From assembly GCF_002356315.1 (NCBI RefSeq), contig NZ_AP018164.1:1302001-1366000 (forward strand): 64,000 bases of DNA, read 5' to 3'. Of the stretch, positions 37,090 to 46,289 are shown one piece after another. Numbering within the stretch: the stretch's first letter is position 1; every line of letters begins with the position of its first letter. The position numbers were made by a program, and so were the translations under genes. The stretch comes from Mycobacterium shigaense (GTDB taxonomy: Bacteria > Actinomycetota > Actinomycetes > Mycobacteriales > Mycobacteriaceae). The notes under the pieces are model-generated. The model was not told where the DNA came from and ran no database searches. It worked only from the letters and a program-made list of their open reading frames with translations.

Positions 37090-38445
37090 TCAGTTCTTCG
37101 TCGAACCGCCGTCGGCGCCCGGGTTGTCCTGCTCGAGGCGCGCGATGGCCTCGTCGATGCCGCTGGTGTCGCCGCCGATGACGCGGTCGATGAAGCCGGC
37201 CGGTTCGTCCAGGTCATCGGCGGCGGGCAACAGGTCGGGGTGCTGCCAGATCGCGTCGCGGGCGTCGACGCCGGCGGCCTCGGTCAGCCGCTGCCACAGG
37301 CCGGCGGCCTCACGCAGCTTGCGGGGGCGCAACTCCAGCCCGACCAGCGTCGCGAACGTCTGCTCGGCCGGTCCGCCGCTGGCCCGGCGCCGGCGCAAGG
37401 TCTCACCGAGCGCGGCCGCGCCCGGGATCCGATCGCCCAGGGCGTCGGTGACCACGACCTGCACCCAGCCCTCGATCAGGGCGAGCAGCGTCTCGAGCCG
37501 TTCCAGCGCCTGGGTCTGAGCCGGCGTGGCCTGCGGCTCGAAAACTCCCTGCCCGAGCAGGTTCTCGATGGCCCCGGGATCCGACAGCGACGCCGGGTTG
37601 AAGTCGCGGGCGAGCTCTTCGATGCCGCTCATGTCAATCTTCATGCCCATGGCGTAGGCCTCGACGGCGCCCAGCAGCTGGCTGGACAACCAGGGAATGT
37701 GGCTGAACAACCGATGGTGGGCCGCCTCCCGGGCGGCCAGAAAGGTCAGGATCTCGCTGCGCGGCTGCTCGAGTCCGCTGGCGAACGATTCGACGGCGTC
37801 CGGCATGATCGCGGCCACGCCCCTGGGACCCAGGGGCAATCCGATGTCGGTGGACGTCAGCACCTCGCGGGACAGCCGGCCCAGCGCCTGGCCCAGCTGC
37901 GAGCCGAACGCCATACCGCCCATCTGCGACATCATCGCCAACAGCGGACCGGCCATGCTCTTGGCCTCTTCGGGCAGCGACGAGGCCCACACCGTCGAAA
38001 TCTGGGTCGCCATCGGGTCGCACAGCCGCTTCCAGGTTTCCAGGGTGTTGTCGACCCAGTCGCTGGGGGTCCACCCCACGGCCCTGGTGGTGCCGGCGGG
38101 CAGCGCGGTGGCCCCGTCCAGCCAGGTGTCGGCCAGGTGCACCGCGTCGGCGATCGCCGAATTCGTGGTCGCCGGGATCGGCGCGACGAATCCGATCGAG
38201 CTGGACGCCACCTGCCGCGCCAATTCGTAGTTGACCGGTCCCGACGCTTTGTCGCCCGCGGTCATCGTGCCGGCATTGCTGAACATCTGACCGAGCTGGG
38301 TGAAGATCTGCCCGAGGTCACCCATGCCGAAATCGCCGCCCATCCCGAATGGATTGGATCCGGCCGGGCCGGACTCGGGATCTTTCCCGTGCTTGTCGCG
38401 GTCAGGGTCTTCTCCAGAGGAGAACCCGAAAGGCAGGTCAGGCAT
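37090..38445 (-). CDS. DUF2342/zincin-like protein (Rv3195-like)
   Basis: A 451-residue actinobacterial protein related to the family named coenzyme F420 biosynthesis-associated or zincin-like metallopeptidase. The region EAAHHRLFSHIPW sits where family members have an HExxH-like site, with ordering EAxHxRLF-x-H, so metal binding is possible but peptidase activity is unsupported. The N-terminal 60 residues are Gly/Asp-rich. ATG at 38445; a GTG 18 bp upstream is also in frame. Divergent from the PDZ-Lon protease gene. Confidence 0.82.
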   Translation of the reverse strand: MPDLPFGFSSGEDPDRDKHGKDPESGPAGSNPFGMGGDFGMGDLGQIFTQLGQMFSNAGTMTAGDKASGPVNYELARQVASSSIGFVAPIPATTNSAIADAVHLADTWLDGATALPAGTTRAVGWTPSDWVDNTLETWKRLCDPMATQISTVWASSLPEEAKSMAGPLLAMMSQMGGMAFGSQLGQALGRLSREVLTSTDIGLPLGPRGVAAIMPDAVESFASGLEQPRSEILTFLAAREAAHHRLFSHIPWLSSQLLGAVEAYAMGMKIDMSGIEELARDFNPASLSDPGAIENLLGQGVFEPQATPAQTQALERLETLLALIEGWVQVVVTDALGDRIPGAAALGETLRRRRASGGPAEQTFATLVGLELRPRKLREAAGLWQRLTEAAGVDARDAIWQHPDLLPAADDLDEPAGFIDRVIGGDTSGIDEAIARLEQDNPGADGGSTKN

Positions 38446-38528
38446 GACCTCAACGGTACCCACCGGCGGAACAGAAAGCGCGACCTCGGGTCATGCTTGT
38501 AGCTGAACGGGACCGAATAGCGTCCGGT

Positions 38529-38534
38529 TAGGGT
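38529..38534 (+). promoter_or_regulatory. Leaderless-type -10 box for the 38542 gene
   Basis: TAGGGT (TANNNT) ends 7 nt before the GTG at 38542, with no ribosome-binding site, as in leaderless mycobacterial genes. Confidence 0.5.
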
Positions 38535-38541
38535 AATCGGC

Positions 38542-39564
38542 GTGAACAGGCGGATTCTGACCCTGATAGTCGCGCTGGTGCCCATTTTGGTGTTCGGCGT
38601 GTTGCTGGCGGTGGTGACGGTGCCGTTTGTCTCACTCGGCCCCGGTCCGACGTTCGACACGCTCGGCGAGGTCGACGGGAAAGAAGTCGTTGCGATTCAA
38701 GGCACCCAGACCCACCCGACGACCGGCCACCTCAACATGACGACGGTGTCCCAGCGCGACGACCTGAGCCTGGGCGAAGCCCTGACGTTGTGGCTGTCCG
38801 GGACCGAGCAGCTGGTCCCGCGTGACCTCGTCTACCCGCCCGGCAGGTCGCGTGAGGACGTGGACAAGGCCAACAACGCCGACTTCAAGAACTCCGAGGA
38901 CAGCGCCGCCTACGCCGCGCTGGGATACCTCAAATACGCGCCCGCGGTCACCGTCGCCACGGTCACCGATCCCGGCCCCTCGGCGGGCAAGCTCAAGGAC
39001 GGCGACGCCATCGACGCCGTTAACGACACCCCGGTCGCCACCGTCGAGCAGTTCACCGAGCTGCTGAAGAACACCAAGCCCGGCCAGGTCGTGACGATCG
39101 ACTATCGCCGCAAGAACGAACCCGCCGGCGTCGCCCAGATCACGCTGGGCACCAACAAGGATCGCGACTACGGCTTCATGGGCGTCGCGGTGCTTGACGC
39201 GCCCTGGGCGCCGTTCGCCGTGGACTTCAACCTGGCCAATGTGGGCGGGCCATCGGCCGGGCTGATGTTCAGCCTGGCCGTCGTCGACAAGCTCACGACC
39301 GGAACCCTGGCCGGGTCGACGTTCATCGCCGGGACCGGCACCATCTCGTCGGACGGCAAGGTGGGCCAGATCGGCGGCATCACGCACAAGATGGTCGCCG
39401 CCCACGCCGCCGGCGCCACCGTGTTCCTGGTGCCCGCCAAGAATTGCTACGAGGCGAACTCGGACAATCCGTCCGGCCTGCGCTTGGTGAAGGTCGAGAC
39501 CCTCAGCGGAGCGGTGGACGCGCTGCACGCGGTCACCTCGGGCGGTCAGCCGCCGAGCTGCTAG
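38542..39564 (+). CDS. PDZ and Lon-type serine protease (YlbL-like)
   Basis: A 340-residue membrane-anchored protease, Rv3194c ortholog. One N-terminal membrane helix (ILTLIVALVPILVFGVLLAV), a PDZ domain at about 130-215 (GPSAGKLKDGDAIDAVND), then a Lon-type catalytic domain with the Ser-Lys dyad S238 (GGPSAGLMF) and K283 (ITHKMVAA). The catalytic domain faces outside the cytoplasm. Related YlbL proteins act in envelope proteolysis. Leaderless GTG start. Confidence 0.9.
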   Translation: MNRRILTLIVALVPILVFGVLLAVVTVPFVSLGPGPTFDTLGEVDGKEVVAIQGTQTHPTTGHLNMTTVSQRDDLSLGEALTLWLSGTEQLVPRDLVYPPGRSREDVDKANNADFKNSEDSAAYAALGYLKYAPAVTVATVTDPGPSAGKLKDGDAIDAVNDTPVATVEQFTELLKNTKPGQVVTIDYRRKNEPAGVAQITLGTNKDRDYGFMGVAVLDAPWAPFAVDFNLANVGGPSAGLMFSLAVVDKLTTGTLAGSTFIAGTGTISSDGKVGQIGGITHKMVAAHAAGATVFLVPAKNCYEANSDNPSGLRLVKVETLSGAVDALHAVTSGGQPPSC

Positions 39565-39653
39565 CCCGCGATTGCCGTGCGGCGATGCGTACAGTTGTTT
39601 GCGCGCCAACTAACTGAATCGACGCCAGCCACATTGACCAGGGAGCGTAGCCA

Positions 39654-42635
39654 GTGGGGATGCGGCCCACCGCACGGATGCCGAAGCTGACTCGTCGGAG
39701 TCGGATCCTGATCTTGATCGCACTGGGTGTGATCGCCTTACTGCTTGCTGGCCCACGACTGGTCGACGCGTACGTCGACTGGTTGTGGTTCGGCGAGCTC
39801 GGCTACCGCTCGGTGTTCACCACCGTGCTGGTCACCCGGATCATCGTGTTCCTGGTCGCCGGGCTGCTGGTCGGCGGCATCGTGTTCGCCGGGCTCGCGA
39901 TCGCCTATCGCACCCGTCCGGTGTTCGTCCCCAGCAACGACAACGACCCGGTGGCGCGCTATCGCAGCGTCGTGGTATCCCGGCTGCGCACGGCGGGAAT
40001 CGGGATCCCCGCCGCGATCGGCCTGCTGGCCGGCATCATCGCCCAGAGCTACTGGGTGCGCGTCCAGCTGTTCCTGCACGGCGGCGAGTTCGGCATCAAG
40101 GATCCGCAGTTCGGCAAGGACCTCGGCTTCTACGCGTTCGAGTTGCCCTTCTACCGGCTGGTGCTCAGCTACCTGTTCGTCGCGATATTCCTGGCCTTCG
40201 TCGCAAATCTATTGGCGCACTATATTTTTGGCGGCATCCGGCTGTCCGGGCGCACCGGTGCGCTGAGCCGCTCGGCGCGCATCCAGCTGGTCAGCCTGAT
40301 CGGAACGCTGGTGCTGCTCAAGGCCGCCGCCTACTGGCTGGACCGCTACGAGCTGTTGTCGCACACCCGTGGCGGCAAGCCGTTCACGGGCGCCGGGTAC
40401 ACCGATATCAATGCGGTGCTGCCGGCCAAGCTGATCCTGGTGGCCATCGCGCTGATCTGTGCGGCCGCCGTGTTCTCCGCGATCACCCTGCGCGACTTGC
40501 GGATCCCGGCGATCGGGCTGGTCCTGTTACTGCTGTCGTCGCTGATCGTCGGCGCCGGCTGGCCCTTGATCGTCGAGCAGATCAGCGTCAGACCCAATGC
40601 CGCGCAAAAGGAAAGCGAATACATCAGCCGCAGCATCACCGCGACCCGGCAGGCCTACGGCCTGACGGCCGACCAGGTGACCTACCGCAACTACAGCGGC
40701 GACAGTCCGGCCAACGCCCAGCAGGTCGCCGCCGACCGCGCCACCACGTCGAACATCCGGTTGCTCGACCCCACCATCATCAGCCCCGCGTTCACCCAAT
40801 TCCAGCAGGGCAAGAACTTCTATTATTTCCCCGACCAGCTGTCCATCGACCGCTACCTGGACCGCAACGGCGCACTGCGCGACTACGTCGTTGCGGCCCG
40901 AGAACTCAATCCGGACCGGCTGATTGACAACCAGCGCGACTGGATCAACCGGCACACCGTCTACACCCACGGCAACGGGTTCATCGCCTCGCCGGCCAAC
41001 ACGGTGCGCGGCATCGCCAACGACCCCACCCAAAACGGGGGCTACCCCGAGTTTCTGGTCAACGTCGTCGGCGCCAACGGCGGCGTGGTCTCCGACGGGC
41101 CGGCCCCGCTGGACCAGCCCCGCATCTACTTCGGTCCGGTCATCTCCAATACGTCGGCCGACTACGCGATCGTCGGAAAGAACGGCGCCGACCGCGAATA
41201 CGACTACGAGACCAACACCGAGACCAAGAATTACACTTATACCGGTCTCGGGGGCGTTCCGCTCGGCGACTGGCTGTCGCGCAGCGTGTTCGCGGCAAAG
41301 TTTGCCGAGCGAAACTTCTTGTTTTCCAGCGTGATTGGCAACAACAGCAAGATCCTGTTCAACCGCGATCCGGCGGCGCGGGTGGAGGCGGTGGCGCCGT
41401 GGCTGACCACGGACAGCTCGGTGTATCCGGCGATCGTCAACAAGCGGCTGGTGTGGATCGTCGACGGCTACACCACCCTGGACAACTACCCGTATTCCGA
41501 ACTCACCTCCCTGGAGTCGGCGACCGCCGACTCCACCGAGGTCGCGTTCAACCATCTGGGGCCCGACAAGCAGGTCTCCTACATCCGGAACTCGGTGAAG
41601 GCCACGGTCGATGCCTACGACGGCACCGTGTCACTGTATGCGCAGGACGAACAGGATCCCGTGCTGAAGGCCTGGATGCAGGTGTTCCCTGGGACGGTCA
41701 AGCCCAAGAGCGACATCACGCCCGAGCTCGCCGAGCATCTGCGCTATCCCGAGGATCTGTTCAAGGTGCAGCGGATGCTGCTGGCCAAGTATCACGTCAA
41801 CGACCCGGTGACGTTCTTCTCCACGTCCGACTTCTGGGATGTGCCGCTGGACCCCAACCCGACGGCCAGCAGCTATCAGCCGCCGTATTACATCGTCGCG
41901 AAAAACATTGCCAAGAACGACAATACGTCGTCGTATCAGCTGACGAGCGCGATGAACCGATTCAAGCGGGACTATCTGGCCGCCTACATCAGCGCCAGTT
42001 CCGATCCCGCGACCTACGGCAAGATCACTGTGCTCACCATCCCGGGTCAGGTCAACGGTCCCAAGCTCGCCAACAACGCGATCACCACCGATCCGGCGGT
42101 GTCCCAGGATCTCGGCGTGATCGGGCGCGACAACCAGAACCGAATACGGTGGGGCAACCTGCTCACCCTGCCGGTGGCGCAGGGCGGGCTGCTCTACGTC
42201 GAGCCGGTCTATGCGTCACCGGGCGCCAGCGACGCCGCCTCGTCGTACCCGCGGTTGATCCGGGTGGCGATGATGTACAACGACAAGATCGGCTACGGCC
42301 CGACCGTGGGTGACGCGCTGACCGGGTTGTTCGGGCCCGGTGCGGGGGCGGCCGCGACGGGGATAGAGCCCACCACCGACGGCGCGCCGCAGGCCCAGCC
42401 CGCCGGTCCGTCGGCGCCGCAGGGCACGCCTCCGGGGTCGCCGCCGCCGACCGCGGTGCCACCTGCCCCGGAGGGTGCGACGACGTTATCGCCGGCCAAA
42501 GCCGCTGCACTGCAAGAGATTCAGGCCGCGCTGGGCGCCGCGAAGGACGCGCAGAAGAAGGGCGATTTCGCCGGCTACGGCGCTGCGTTGCAGCGCCTCG
42601 ACGACGCGATCACCAAGTACAACAACACGAAGTAG
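39654..42635 (+). CDS. UPF0182-family large membrane protein
   Basis: A 993-residue protein, Rv3193c ortholog. About seven hydrophobic helices lie in the first 310 residues (for example [38 protein letters not shown], and [18 protein letters not shown]); the long remainder is extracytoplasmic. The Pro-rich segment near 905-935 precedes a helical tail ([19 protein letters not shown]). Function unknown; broadly conserved in Actinobacteria and Cyanobacteria. GTG at 39654. Confidence 0.88.
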   Translation: MGMRPTARMPKLTRRSRILILIALGVIALLLAGPRLVDAYVDWLWFGELGYRSVFTTVLVTRIIVFLVAGLLVGGIVFAGLAIAYRTRPVFVPSNDNDPVARYRSVVVSRLRTAGIGIPAAIGLLAGIIAQSYWVRVQLFLHGGEFGIKDPQFGKDLGFYAFELPFYRLVLSYLFVAIFLAFVANLLAHYIFGGIRLSGRTGALSRSARIQLVSLIGTLVLLKAAAYWLDRYELLSHTRGGKPFTGAGYTDINAVLPAKLILVAIALICAAAVFSAITLRDLRIPAIGLVLLLLSSLIVGAGWPLIVEQISVRPNAAQKESEYISRSITATRQAYGLTADQVTYRNYSGDSPANAQQVAADRATTSNIRLLDPTIISPAFTQFQQGKNFYYFPDQLSIDRYLDRNGALRDYVVAARELNPDRLIDNQRDWINRHTVYTHGNGFIASPANTVRGIANDPTQNGGYPEFLVNVVGANGGVVSDGPAPLDQPRIYFGPVISNTSADYAIVGKNGADREYDYETNTETKNYTYTGLGGVPLGDWLSRSVFAAKFAERNFLFSSVIGNNSKILFNRDPAARVEAVAPWLTTDSSVYPAIVNKRLVWIVDGYTTLDNYPYSELTSLESATADSTEVAFNHLGPDKQVSYIRNSVKATVDAYDGTVSLYAQDEQDPVLKAWMQVFPGTVKPKSDITPELAEHLRYPEDLFKVQRMLLAKYHVNDPVTFFSTSDFWDVPLDPNPTASSYQPPYYIVAKNIAKNDNTSSYQLTSAMNRFKRDYLAAYISASSDPATYGKITVLTIPGQVNGPKLANNAITTDPAVSQDLGVIGRDNQNRIRWGNLLTLPVAQGGLLYVEPVYASPGASDAASSYPRLIRVAMMYNDKIGYGPTVGDALTGLFGPGAGAAATGIEPTTDGAPQAQPAGPSAPQGTPPGSPPPTAVPPAPEGATTLSPAKAAALQEIQAALGAAKDAQKKGDFAGYGAALQRLDDAITKYNNTK

Positions 42636-42638
42636 TAC

Positions 42639-43610
42639 TCACGCGTAGGCGGTCCGAAACCGGCCTCGGTAGGCCTTCGGGCTGATGCCCAGGTGGTTGA
42701 CGAACACCCGGCGCAGCGTCTCGGTGCTGCCGAAGCCGGCCATGCTCGCGGTCTCGGTGACCGAACGGCCGGATTCCAGTGCGCCACGGGCGAAATCGAT
42801 GCGGACCAGTTCGACGTAACGGGCCGGGCTCATCCCCAGCTCCGACTGAAAGAGCCGGGTCAGCTGGCGAGTGCTCAAAGATGCCCGGGCCGCAAGCCTT
42901 TTCACGCTGTGGTCGCCGGCAGGATCGGCCGCGATCGCATCGGTGACCGCGCGCAGCGGTGACTGCGGCGGCGGGTCGGCCTCGACCAAGACGGAGAATT
43001 GCGATTGGCCGCCCGCGCGTTTTAGATATACGACCAGCCACCGGGCCACGTCGCGGACCAGCTCGGTGCCGTAATCCATTTCGACCAGCGCCAGCGCCAA
43101 ATCGATGCCCGACGAGATCCCGGCCGAGGTGAACACGTCGCCGTCGCGGACGAAGATCGCGTCCGGTTCGACGGTGACGTCGCGAAAGGCGCGGGCCAAC
43201 AGCCGCGTGTCGTGCCAGTGTGTGGTGGCGCGCCGGCCGCTGAGCAGCCCGGCTTGCGCGAGGACGAACGACCCGGTGCAGATGGACGCCATCCGCCGGG
43301 TGCGTGCCGCCACCGACCGGACGGCGCCGACGAGCGCGGGGTCGATCGGCCGGGCCGGCAGTTCGTCGCTGCCGGCGACCAGCACGGTATCGGCGGAGTC
43401 GATCGACGACAGGGCGGCGGTGACGCCCAGCCGGGCGCCGATCGACGACGTCACGTCGCTGCCGTCCACGGACGCGATTTTCAGCTGGTAGTCGGCGCCG
43501 AATCGGTTGGCTTCGACGAACACTTCGGCCGCCCCGGCGACGTCCAACAGCGTCACCCCGTCGAAGACGACGACCACCACTACCCGCGCACCTTCGGCCA
43601 CGTAAGACAT
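42639..43610 (-). CDS. DJ-1/PfpI-AraC transcriptional regulator (FtrA/GlxA type)
   Basis: A 323-residue regulator. The N-terminal DJ-1/PfpI amidotransferase-like domain (about 8-195) has the nucleophile-elbow cysteine C111 in SICTGSFVLAQAG; the C-terminal AraC domain (about 225-320) has two helix-turn-helix motifs, SVKRLAARASLSTRQLTRLF and SVTETASMAGFGSTETLRRVF. Such proteins sense small metabolites and activate adjacent catabolic genes. The likely target is the divergent HD-hydrolase/cupin pair 74 bp away. ATG at 43610; the longer frame is not conserved. Confidence 0.88.
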   Translation of the reverse strand: MSYVAEGARVVVVVVFDGVTLLDVAGAAEVFVEANRFGADYQLKIASVDGSDVTSSIGARLGVTAALSSIDSADTVLVAGSDELPARPIDPALVGAVRSVAARTRRMASICTGSFVLAQAGLLSGRRATTHWHDTRLLARAFRDVTVEPDAIFVRDGDVFTSAGISSGIDLALALVEMDYGTELVRDVARWLVVYLKRAGGQSQFSVLVEADPPPQSPLRAVTDAIAADPAGDHSVKRLAARASLSTRQLTRLFQSELGMSPARYVELVRIDFARGALESGRSVTETASMAGFGSTETLRRVFVNHLGISPKAYRGRFRTAYA

Positions 43611-43683
43611 TGTGTCGCTTTCTGTGGAGTAGACGGCTGCAACGCCATGGCAGGTTCGTTCGCTCGTGCGCAAACTGACGGTC

Positions 43684-44328
43684 ATGACCACCGCCGAGAT
43701 CATCGCCGAAATCGCCATACCGAACACCGCGCTGGTCCGCGACATCACCGAGTTCATCCGCGACGCCGAAGACGACCTGCTCTTCGACCACTCCCGCCGG
43801 GTGTTTCTGTTCGGAGCCCTGCAGGGTCGCCGGCGCGGAATCGAACCCAAGCTGGAGCTGCTCTATGCCGGGGCGATGTTCCACGACCTGGGCCTCACCG
43901 AGCGCTACCGCACCTCGCAGCGGCGTTTCGAGGTCGACAGCGCCAACGCGGCACGGACGTTCCTGCTGGAGCGCGGCGTTGACGAGGCCGACGCCGGCCG
44001 GGTGTGGCTGGGCATCGCCCTGCACACCATGCCCGGGATCCCCGAATTCCTGGCGCCCGAGGTCGCCCTGGTCACCGCGGGCGTGGAGACCGATGTGCTG
44101 GGCATCGACCGCGACGAGCTGTCACCCGAGGCTCTTGCCGCCGTCACCGCGGCGCACCCGCGCTCGAACTTCAAGCGGCGCATCCTGGCCGCTTTCAACG
44201 ACGGCATGAAGCACCGCCCGCACAGCACCTTCGGCACCGTCAACGACGACGTGCTCGCGCACTTCGATCCGGCCTTCACCCGCGAGAACTTCGTCGACAT
44301 CATCCTCGACAACAGCTGGCCGGAGTAA
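43684..44328 (+). CDS. HD-domain hydrolase (cyanamide hydratase-like)
   Basis: A 214-residue HD-domain metalloprotein. Metal ligands of the domain are visible as H36 (FDHSRRV), H67-D68 (MFHDLGL) and a later aspartate; the arrangement is like that of fungal cyanamide hydratase and related HD proteins, not of nucleotide-cyclic phosphodiesterases. The substrate is unknown. ATG at 43684 is preferred to a GTG at 43666. A cupin gene follows after 16 bp and the AraC-type regulator is divergent. Confidence 0.82.
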   Translation: MTTAEIIAEIAIPNTALVRDITEFIRDAEDDLLFDHSRRVFLFGALQGRRRGIEPKLELLYAGAMFHDLGLTERYRTSQRRFEVDSANAARTFLLERGVDEADAGRVWLGIALHTMPGIPEFLAPEVALVTAGVETDVLGIDRDELSPEALAAVTAAHPRSNFKRRILAAFNDGMKHRPHSTFGTVNDDVLAHFDPAFTRENFVDIILDNSWPE

Positions 44329-44344
44329 CGGGAAGGAACCCCAG

Positions 44345-44872
44345 ATGAGCGACATCGGGGTTTCGGTCGTGCGGCCGGGGGAGGGTGACCACGTCGCCAT
44401 CCCGGGCTTCGGGGCGACGTTCAAGCTGTCCGGCACGAACAACAACGGCGAGGTGTCCATCGTCGAGCACCCGTTTGCGGTCGGGTTCATCTCCGCGGCG
44501 CACCGCCACACCCGCGAGGACGAGCACTCCATCGTGCTGGCGGGTGAGATCGGCTTCCGCTCCGACGACAGCGAGGTGGTGCTCGGCCCGGGCGGATACA
44601 TCACCAAGCCGCGCGGGCAGCTGCACGCGATGTGGAACGCGGGCAGCGAGCCCGGTCGCATCATCGAGATCATCACCCCGGGTGGGTTCGAGAACTACTT
44701 CCGCGAGCTGGGGGAGCTGTTGGCCGAGCGCCCCGGCGACCCCGGCGGGGTGCCGCTGCACGAGTTGCCGGAGTTCGGCGAGCTGGCCGACAAGTACGGT
44801 CTGACCTATGGCTCGCCGGCCTGGATGGACGACATCGCGCGTCGCTACGGGCTGCACCCGCCGACCCACTAG
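44345..44872 (+). CDS. Cupin-domain protein
   Basis: A 175-residue single-domain cupin. The first motif reads SAAHRHTREDEHSIVLAGE, with His-His-Glu metal ligands, and the second GYITKPRGQLHAMWNAG contributes another histidine. The enzymatic role is not predictable. GAAGGAA precedes the ATG at 44345 and it follows the HD-hydrolase gene closely, so both probably act in one small catabolic pathway controlled by the AraC-type protein. Confidence 0.82.
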   Translation: MSDIGVSVVRPGEGDHVAIPGFGATFKLSGTNNNGEVSIVEHPFAVGFISAAHRHTREDEHSIVLAGEIGFRSDDSEVVLGPGGYITKPRGQLHAMWNAGSEPGRIIEIITPGGFENYFRELGELLAERPGDPGGVPLHELPEFGELADKYGLTYGSPAWMDDIARRYGLHPPTH

Positions 44873-44934
44873 ACCTGCGCTGAGCATGCGATTTGGTCGG
44901 CCCCGCACCGGTTCGGTAACCTCTCATTTACCGA

Positions 44935-45011
44935 CGCGGGGTGGAGCAGCTCGGTAGCTCGCTGGGCTCATAACCCAGAGGTCGCAGGTTCGAATCCTGT
45001 CCCCGCTACCA
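44935..45011 (+). tRNA. Initiator tRNA-fMet (anticodon CAT)
   Basis: Full cloverleaf of 77 nt with encoded CCA. The 5' base C1 is unpaired with U72, and the anticodon stem has three consecutive G-C pairs (CTGGG/CCCAG) around CTCATAA, the marks of an initiator tRNA. T arm GCAGG-TTCGAAT-CCTGT. Its 3' part is repeated as a direct repeat at 50288-50332, showing that it served as an integration site. A TAACCT 12 bp before C1 is a candidate -10. Confidence 0.96.
44965..45009 (+). repeat. Left direct repeat (attachment-site half) in tRNA-fMet
   Basis: 45 bp from the anticodon stem to the acceptor end, starting GGCTCATAACCCAGAGGTCG. It recurs at 50288-50332 with a single mismatch (T at 44989, A at 50312). 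Size and tRNA location are typical of tyrosine-integrase attachment cores. Confidence 0.88.
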
Positions 45012-45016
45012 TGTGA

Positions 45017-45052
45017 AACGGCTCCCGGAGGCAACTTCGGGAGCCGTTTTCG
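45017..45052 (+). terminator. Terminator after tRNA-fMet
   Basis: AACGGCTCCCG pairs with CGGGAGCCGTT across a 10-base loop and is followed by TTTC; the stem starts 6 bp after the tRNA CCA end. Confidence 0.85.
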
Positions 45053-45058
45053 TTGGGT

Positions 45059-45079
45059 TTGTGAACGTATTTGTGAACG
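45059..45079 (+). repeat. Paired GTGAACG motif near left island end
   Basis: Two GTGAACG units 5 bp apart (TTGTGAACGTATTTGTGAAC plus G). The same 21-bp arrangement recurs with one mismatch and in the same orientation at 50154-50174 near the other end. Candidate arm-type sites for integrase or excisionase. Confidence 0.6.
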
Positions 45080-45112
45080 TTAGCCAAGCTACCTTTTTCA
45101 CAAGGTCGCGCT

Positions 45113-45352
45113 GGGGGACCCCGCGCTGTTGGTCATGACTGAGTAGCACTGCGTCGACCTCGGAAACATCCCGTGGCGCGATGGCGGGGCCTGATGTCTT
45201 TCGGTAGGGACCGTAGTCGCCGGGCGGGTCGAACGTCGGTCGGTGATGAATCGCAACCCGCCGTAATCGACGACGGTGGTTGCGCCACCTATCACGCCGA
45301 TCGCGAGCGGGTGCCGCTCGGCGGTGATTGGCTCGTCGGTTGTGAGGTGCAT
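45113..45352 (-). pseudogene. MBL-fold metallo-hydrolase fragment, frameshifted and truncated
   Basis: The first part, from the ATG at 45352, reads HPLAIGVIGGATTVVDYGGL and FITD. A shift at about 45240 then moves the frame, and coding similarity resumes as PTFDPPGDYGPYRKTSGPAI and SEVDAVLLSHDQ. Restoring one C in GACCGACG to GACCCGACG rejoins the frames, so a 1-bp deletion is the simplest lesion. The metal-binding SHDQH step reads SHDQQ and the remaining two thirds of the enzyme are absent, the gene being cut off near the island end. It was probably divergent from the CGNR regulator. Confidence 0.72.
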
Positions 45353-45524
45353 GATGGCTACCTTTCACGATGATGTTGTGCACGAAGGGCTTTCAGGGGC
45401 TGGCCGCGGCCGCCGACGGCTTGCGACTCAGTCCGCTTTAGTGGGTGCACCTGAAGCTATGCGCCAATCAGGGGACACGTCCTGGCATAACCTCCGAAAC
45501 GCTGAATGCAAGTTAGGACATAGA

Positions 45525-45543
45525 CAGGGGTAGCATAACCCTG
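45525..45543. promoter_or_regulatory. Near-palindromic operator candidate before the CGNR gene
   Basis: CAGGGGTAGCATAACCCTG: arms CAGGG(G)TA and TA(A)CCCTG match in 7 of 8 positions around GCA. It lies 27 bp upstream of the CGNR start codon and 173 bp from the MBL start, a place for autoregulation of the divergent pair. A second, similar GGGGGTTAGG follows at 45556-45565. Confidence 0.42.
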
Positions 45544-45570
45544 TCAAGATGTGATTGGGGGTTAGGTACC

Positions 45571-46098
45571 TTGGCGGTGGTCACCACACCTGACGAGGAC
45601 GTCCTGCTGGCGCTGTTGAACACGACACCGATGGTCGCCGGCGAGCGCACCGACGTCCTGGCCGATCCCGCGCGGGCGCTGGCCTGGCTCGATCGACAGT
45701 CGGGTGCACCTGGCCGTGATGAGGACTTTGAGTTCCTGCGAGCAACGCGAGACTGCCTGCAACAGCTGATCTCAGAAGGTACGGGCCTTGCTGCGCTGGC
45801 CCCCGCATTGGTGGGGGTCAGTTACCGGGCGGCCGTGGGCGATAACGGCATCACTTGGGAGCTGACGCTACCAACTACCCGTGGAGTGGCGGCCCGAGCG
45901 GTCGTCGCCTGGGACGCTCTCGAACGTAGGTCACCGGGGCGGATTCGCCCCTGCGAGAACACCGCCGAGTGCAGCCTGTTCCTGATCGACCACTCCAAAG
46001 GCAATAGCGCTCGATGGTGCTCGATGGCCGGGTGCGGCAACAGGATGAAGGTGCGCCGCCATTACGAACGGCAGCGCGCAGCCAAGTGCGCGGACTGA
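45571..46098 (+). CDS. CGNR zinc-finger protein
   Basis: A 175-residue regulator-like protein of the ABATE/CGNR group. The N-terminal helical domain (about 20-115) is a stress-associated substrate-binding fold; the C-terminal finger has CENTAEC, then WCSMAGCGNRMKVRRHYER, providing four cysteines and the CGNR signature that contacts DNA. TTG start at 45571; a GTG two codons later is also possible. Local base composition upstream is lower in GC than the flanking core genes, in line with acquisition. Divergent from the broken MBL hydrolase, probably its former target. Confidence 0.83.
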   Translation: MAVVTTPDEDVLLALLNTTPMVAGERTDVLADPARALAWLDRQSGAPGRDEDFEFLRATRDCLQQLISEGTGLAALAPALVGVSYRAAVGDNGITWELTLPTTRGVAARAVVAWDALERRSPGRIRPCENTAECSLFLIDHSKGNSARWCSMAGCGNRMKVRRHYERQRAAKCAD

Positions 46099-46289
46099 AC
46101 CGGTAGACGCGTGTTCGGCGCTCGATACATGCGGTCTCGGCCTCGTCGCTTTCGTGTGGGGGTCGACCCTTCATCGGTGGAGTGAGCGAGTCCGGTGGCG
46201 CGAAGACGGTTCGTCAGTCGACCAGAATTCCTCGCTGCGCCGACGCGTTCGGTCAACGGCCGAGCGTTGCCGGGTTCCCCTCCGGGTCG

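Noticed and set aside
45006..45383. A 125-residue minus-strand protein
   Set aside because: Only its middle resembles a protein (MBL-fold fragment in a shifted frame); its end runs through the terminator and tRNA 3' end.
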